DNA of 64,000 nt. Source: JAJFKX01 sp965230265 (lineage in GTDB: Bacteria > Pseudomonadota > Gammaproteobacteria > Xanthomonadales > Wenzhouxiangellaceae). The stretch spans positions 186,001-250,000 of the forward strand of contig OZ245999.1 of NCBI GenBank assembly GCA_965230265.1, in the 5' to 3' direction. The translations under genes were made by a program, and so were the position numbers. Numbering within the stretch: position 1 is the first letter of the stretch; each line of letters starts with the position of its first letter. The notes beneath the pieces are model-generated. The model was not told the DNA's origin. It saw nothing but the letters and a program-made list of their open reading frames with translations, and made no database searches. Below, one piece after another: positions 60,277 through 64,000 of this stretch.

Positions 60277-61203
60277 ATGCAACACCTGACGGATATTGCG
60301 TCGCTGAACCGAGATTCGGTGACAAGACTTTTTGCTATCACCGATAGTTTACGTAAAGCCATGCCAGCACGGCCACTGGTGGGTATTGCTGCTGTGAATT
60401 TATTTTACGAGGCTTCAACCCGTACACGCGCAGCCTTTGAGCTGGCGGCTAAACAGTTGGGTGCGGATGTCATTAACTTGCAGTCACAAACCAGTTCGGT
60501 CACCAAAGGTGAGAGTCTGGTCGATACTTTTCATAACTTGTGTGCGATGGGTGTGCGATTGTTCAACGTGCGCCATCCTAAAGTCGGATCGTCACATCAG
60601 CTTGCTGAGTTGGCCCCAGACGGAGTACACATTATTAATGCAGGTGACGGGGTGCATGCACACCCTACGCAGGCACTGCTCGATGCTTATACACTGCGTG
60701 AAAGCCTGGGTGATATGACCGATAAAGCCATTGTGATTGCAGGTGATCTTCGTCATTCGCGCGTCGCACGTTCCAACATTGCTTTATTGAATATGCTGGG
60801 CACACGTGAGATTCGTTTGGCTGCTCCAAAGCAAATGCAGATTAGCCCGGCACCGGCAGGCAATATTATCGAATACAGCGATCTGGACAGTGCGATCGCC
60901 GGGGCTGATGCCATTATGATGCTGCGCATACAACGCGAGCGAATGACTGAAATGGAAATACCCGATTCATCGGCCTATCATCGGCAGTGGGGTTTAAGTA
61001 AGAATCGATTGGCCACAGCGAGTGCTGACTGCAAGGTATTGCACCCGGGGCCAGTCAACCGTGAGGTGGAAATTTCCAGTGAAGTTTTGGATGGTCCACA
61101 GTCATTGGTATTGCAACAGGTTCAGCTGGGCGTTTTTGTGCGCATGGCGGTTATGCTGGAAATGTTGTGCCCTGGATATGAGCTCAATTCAACTGAGTGT
61201 TGA
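60277..61203 (+). CDS. pyrB: Aspartate carbamoyltransferase catalytic subunit
   Basis: 308 residues with the carbamoyl-phosphate motif STRTR (FYEASTRTRAAFELAAKQLG), INAGDGVHAHPTQALLDAYT and VLHPGPVNREVEISSEVLDG. It catalyses the first committed step of pyrimidine synthesis. No pyrI or pyrC is beside it. The next gene, thiS, begins 1 nt after its stop. Confidence 0.96.
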   Translation: MQHLTDIASLNRDSVTRLFAITDSLRKAMPARPLVGIAAVNLFYEASTRTRAAFELAAKQLGADVINLQSQTSSVTKGESLVDTFHNLCAMGVRLFNVRHPKVGSSHQLAELAPDGVHIINAGDGVHAHPTQALLDAYTLRESLGDMTDKAIVIAGDLRHSRVARSNIALLNMLGTREIRLAAPKQMQISPAPAGNIIEYSDLDSAIAGADAIMMLRIQRERMTEMEIPDSSAYHRQWGLSKNRLATASADCKVLHPGPVNREVEISSEVLDGPQSLVLQQVQLGVFVRMAVMLEMLCPGYELNSTEC

Positions 61204-61204
61204 T

Positions 61205-61405
61205 ATGCAATTAAGTGTTAATGGTGAAGATCTCAAGCTGCAGCATGGTGCCAATATTGTGGGCTTATTGCATGAGCTGCAACTGGCAGAAAAGCCGGTT
61301 GCAGTAGAAGTTAATCGAACCATTATTCCGCGCTCGCAGCATTCTGAATATGTATTGCAAGCGGGTGATCAAGTTGAAATCGTGCATGCTATTGGCGGAG
61401 GCTGA
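61205..61405 (+). CDS. thiS: Sulfur carrier protein ThiS
   Basis: 66 residues from ATG 61205, right after the pyrB stop. A ubiquitin-like fold (MQLSVNGEDLKLQHGANIVG, VAVEVNRTIIPRSQH) ends in the Gly-Gly tail (EIVHAIGGG) that is activated as a thiocarboxylate for thiazole formation. The frame is open further upstream inside pyrB, but that part is not ThiS-like. Confidence 0.93.
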   Translation: MQLSVNGEDLKLQHGANIVGLLHELQLAEKPVAVEVNRTIIPRSQHSEYVLQAGDQVEIVHAIGGG

Positions 61406-61450
61406 GGGCATTAACCAGGTTGCATTATCGAACAAATAGAAACTGGAAAT

Positions 61451-62269
61451 ATGTTAGATCAAACCAAAATATCACCGTCTGCTGCAGAGGATAGCGATGT
61501 CCTCGAAATTGCAGGTAAAACCTATCGGTCACGTTTATTAACGGGTACCGGAAAATATCGTGATTTAAAGGAAACCCGTGAAGCCACGCTGGCTGCCGGT
61601 GCAGAGATTGTGACGGTGGCTATACGCCGAACCAATATCGGCCAAAACCCGGATGAGCCCAGCTTATTGGAAGTTTTGCCGCCCAACGAGTTTACCATTC
61701 TACCCAACACCGCTGGCTGTTTTACCACCGAAGATGCCGTACGTACCTGCCAACTGGCACGGGAATTATTAGGTGGGCATAATCTGGTCAAGCTGGAGGT
61801 ATTGGGTGATCAGAAAACGCTGTTCCCAGACATTACTGCCACATTGGAAGCCACAGAAATCCTGGTCAAAGAGGGTTTCGATGTGATGGTGTATACCAAT
61901 GATGACCCAATCATCGCACGCCGTTTGGCCGAGATGGGTTGTGTTGCTGTCATGCCTTTGGCCGCACCGATTGGTTCTGGTCTGGGTATCCAGAATCGTT
62001 ACAACATCATGACCATTGTTGAAGAAGCCACCGTGCCGATTCTCGTCGATGCCGGGGTAGGAACCGCTTCGGATGCCGCGGTTGCTATGGAGCTGGGCTG
62101 CGATGGTGTATTGATGAATACGGCTATTGCCGGTGCCCGCGACCCTGTATCAATGGCACATGCCATGCGCCTGGCGATTCAAGCGGGCCGTTTGGCCCAT
62201 CAAGCAGGGCGCATTCCCAGAAAGCGTTTTGCCAGCGCTTCTTCGCCGATTGATGGCCTTATTGACTAA
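61451..62269 (+). CDS. thiG: Thiazole synthase ThiG
   Basis: 272 residues of a TIM barrel: YRSRLLTGTGKYRDLKETRE, VTVAIRRTN, LPNTAGCFTTEDAVRTCQLA, VKLEVLGDQKTLFPD, MPLAAPIGSGLGIQN and VDAGVGTASDAAVAMELGCD. It forms the thiamine thiazole from deoxyxylulose phosphate, dehydroglycine and ThiS thiocarboxylate. Gene order thiS-thiG-trmB is common in gammaproteobacteria. Confidence 0.97.
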   Translation: MLDQTKISPSAAEDSDVLEIAGKTYRSRLLTGTGKYRDLKETREATLAAGAEIVTVAIRRTNIGQNPDEPSLLEVLPPNEFTILPNTAGCFTTEDAVRTCQLARELLGGHNLVKLEVLGDQKTLFPDITATLEATEILVKEGFDVMVYTNDDPIIARRLAEMGCVAVMPLAAPIGSGLGIQNRYNIMTIVEEATVPILVDAGVGTASDAAVAMELGCDGVLMNTAIAGARDPVSMAHAMRLAIQAGRLAHQAGRIPRKRFASASSPIDGLID

Positions 62270-62278
62270 AACTGACCG

Positions 62279-62977
62279 GTGTCATCTGAGGAGCCACAAC
62301 GACGACGCATACTGCGCAGCTTTGTGCGTCGAGAAGGGCGTTTAACCACCGGCCAACAGCAGGCACTGCAACAGTTATTCCCAAAGTTTGGCGTGCCTGA
62401 AGGTCATACTGGCATTGATTTACAGCAGTTGTTCGGCAATGACCACGACGTGATCCTGGAAATCGGTTTTGGTAATGGTGAATCATTAGCTAAAAACGCA
62501 CTGGATAACCCTGACAACAATTATTTTGGTATCGAAGTGCATCGACCTGGTGTTGGGCATTTGCTGATGCGGGTCGATGATTTGCAGCTAAAAAATGTAC
62601 GCGTATCCACTCAGGATGCGGTAGATGTCATTACCGATCGTCTGGCTGCCAATAGTCTTTCTGGTGTGCAGATTTTCTTTCCCGATCCTTGGCATAAAAA
62701 GCGCCACAATAAACGACGTCTGGTACAGGCGCCATTTCTGGACTTGCTAGCGAGAGTGGTTAAACCAGGTGGTTGTCTACATTTGGCGACAGACTGGGAG
62801 CCTTATGCACAACATATGCTGACAGTGACTGATCAGCATTCGGTATGGAGTAATCTTGCGGGTGATGGACAGTTTTCAGAACGCCCGGAGAGTCGACCGC
62901 TGACAAAATTTGAGCGTCGCGGGCAACGACTGGGTCATGCAGTGTATGATTTGCTGCTGAGATGCGATAAAAAATAA
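62279..62977 (+). CDS. trmB: tRNA (guanine(46)-N(7))-methyltransferase
   Basis: 232 residues from a GTG 9 nt after thiG. Rossmann methyltransferase with VILEIGFGNGESLAKNALDN, NYFGIEVHRPGVGHLL, IFFPDPWHKKRHNKRRLVQA and LTKFERRGQRLGH. It makes m7G46 in tRNA variable loops. Confidence 0.96.
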   Translation: MSSEEPQRRRILRSFVRREGRLTTGQQQALQQLFPKFGVPEGHTGIDLQQLFGNDHDVILEIGFGNGESLAKNALDNPDNNYFGIEVHRPGVGHLLMRVDDLQLKNVRVSTQDAVDVITDRLAANSLSGVQIFFPDPWHKKRHNKRRLVQAPFLDLLARVVKPGGCLHLATDWEPYAQHMLTVTDQHSVWSNLAGDGQFSERPESRPLTKFERRGQRLGHAVYDLLLRCDKK

Positions 62978-62986
62978 ATAAGAATT

Positions 62987-64000
62987 ATGGAATTAACCTC
63001 TGACATGCTCATGGTGCTCGGTGTGCTGATAATGGCCGCGACACTGTTTATTACCGAGCTGGTCAGGGTGGATGTCACTGCCATTTTGGTTTTGGTAATC
63101 CTGGGTTTGCTGGGGCTGGTGCCTTCAGGCCAGTTATTTGATGGCTTCTCATCCAATGCGGTGATTTCGGTCATTGCGGTGATGATTCTCGGTGCAGGGT
63201 TGGATCGTACCGGTGCAATGTCGGTGGTGGCAGCGACCATCGTCAAACTCGGGGGGCGAACTGAACGGCGCATTATGTCGATGATCAGCGGCAGTGTTGC
63301 GGTGATTTCCGGTTTTATGCAAAACGTCGGTGCTGCGGCGTTGTTTATTCCACTGGTCAGTCGGATCTCTGCACGCACCAGCATTCCGCAATCAAGATTA
63401 TTATTGCCAATGGGCTACTGCGCCATTTTGGGTGGCACTTTAACGCTGATTGGCTCTTCACCACTGATTTTGTTGAATGACTTAATCGCCAATGCCAACC
63501 GTTCATTGCCACCTGGGGCAAGTTCACTGCAAAGCTTCAGCCTGTTTGATGTAACACCGATTGGCATTGCATTAATTGTTACCGGTATTTTGTATTTTTT
63601 ACTGTTTGGCCGGTTTTTATTGCCGGTGGCAAAAAGCCTGAGCAGCGGAAATAAAAGACCCAAAACCTATTTTGCCGATGTGTATGGCATCCGTGGCGAT
63701 ATTTTTGAGTTGCTGGTCACTATGGATAGCCCGTTGGTAGGCATGAAGGTTGGCGATGCAGAAAAATTAATTGGCGCACCGTTGATTCTGGCCATCCGCA
63801 ATACTGAAGCGCCACGATTGGCACCGCCTTCGGAGGATATGATCTGGGTAGGTACGATTCTCGGCGTTATGGGTACCCGTGAACAGGTTGTGGAGTTTTG
63901 TGAAAAGCAGGAATGCCGATTGCAACCGCGCCTGCGTACTTTTGGGCATTTATTTAATCCTGCACTGGCCGGTATTACCGAGGTGGTGATACCACCGGCA
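62987..64000 (+). CDS. SLC13-family (DASS) permease with RCK_C domain, 5' part
   Basis: An open frame from ATG 62987 (9 nt after trmB) runs off the end of the window, covering 338 codons. The N-terminal helices (MLMVLGVLIMAATLFITELV, DVTAILVLVILGLLGLVPSG, NAVISVIAVMILGAGLDRTG), SGFMQNVGAAALFIPLVSRI and GGTLTLIGSSPLILLNDLI are typical of SLC13/ArsB-like transporters. From about residue 245 a soluble RCK_C-like domain begins (FELLVTMDSPLVGMKVGDAE). Substrate (anion such as sulfate or dicarboxylate) cannot be told from this part. Confidence 0.85.
   Translation, partial: MELTSDMLMVLGVLIMAATLFITELVRVDVTAILVLVILGLLGLVPSGQLFDGFSSNAVISVIAVMILGAGLDRTGAMSVVAATIVKLGGRTERRIMSMISGSVAVISGFMQNVGAAALFIPLVSRISARTSIPQSRLLLPMGYCAILGGTLTLIGSSPLILLNDLIANANRSLPPGASSLQSFSLFDVTPIGIALIVTGILYFLLFGRFLLPVAKSLSSGNKRPKTYFADVYGIRGDIFELLVTMDSPLVGMKVGDAEKLIGAPLILAIRNTEAPRLAPPSEDMIWVGTILGVMGTREQVVEFCEKQECRLQPRLRTFGHLFNPALAGITEVVIPPA

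Noticed and set aside
61022..61204. In-frame N-terminal extension of ThiS within pyrB
   Set aside because: The extra residues are a shadow of pyrB in another frame; ThiS homologues are about 66 residues.
1..64000. CRISPR arrays, rRNA, tRNA, complete insertion sequences or prophage genes
   Set aside because: None recognised by eye; no spaced direct repeats, transposase or phage structural genes were found. A dedicated tRNA scan was not possible here.

Overview
The window is chromosomal DNA from a free-living gammaproteobacterium with moderate GC. It was placed from gene content and gene order only. The order tonB-gshB / pilG-pilI-pilJ-chpA-chpC / rsmE-bioA and the trio thiS-thiG-trmB match arrangements known from Pseudomonas and its relatives. 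The siroheme-dependent sulfite reductase, type II secretion and multihaem cytochrome genes fit an aerobic, probably aquatic organism. No rRNA, tRNA, CRISPR array or complete insertion sequence was found.

Layout. 0-9.6 kb: the end of an RND efflux adaptor, a Kef-type antiporter, a DUF4097 protein, an operon of PQQ-type sugar dehydrogenase, PEBP and cupin genes, uppP, a secreted creatininase-like protein and an M1 aminopeptidase. 9.6-14.7 kb: a compact, apparently undescribed RiPP cluster. It has a 55-codon double-glycine precursor gene, a graspetide-type ATP-grasp ligase, an HlyD-type adaptor and a C39-peptidase ABC exporter. 14.7-21.2 kb: an omega-amidase/aminotransferase pair, a patatin, an ECF sigma factor with two tandem DUF3379 proteins, and a TonB-like protein. 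21.2-34.6 kb: gshB, a Pil-Chp chemosensory operon with a 2.1-kilo-residue ChpA but no pilH or pilK, then rsmE and bioA. 34.66-34.93 kb: a TA-flanked MITE-like palindromic element just upstream of bioA. 35.1-40.5 kb: gspGHIJKLMN without gspCDEF. 40.5-47.4 kb: two inositol-monophosphatase-family enzymes around nudE, a five-haem cytochrome with an IPTL-CTERM-like tail, hemJ, sufT and a YCII/ECF42-like sigma pair. 47.5-51.8 kb: bfr, bfd, an M17 peptidase, a HAD phosphatase and a TraB/GumN-like protein. 52-59 kb: cysJIH, cysB and cysG (assimilatory sulfate reduction). 59-64 kb: yqgE-ruvX-pyrB, thiS-thiG, trmB and the start of an SLC13 permease.

The strongest candidate for new biology is the RiPP locus. 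The inferred path is that the ATP-grasp enzyme cross-links the precursor, after which the C39 exporter cleaves the leader after Gly-Gly and exports the product with the HlyD adaptor. The core has acidic and hydroxyl residues but no lysine, so ester links are expected. Secondary leads are the MITE upstream of bioA, the cytochrome with a sorting-type tail, the duplicated DUF3379 proteins and the reduced Chp operon.
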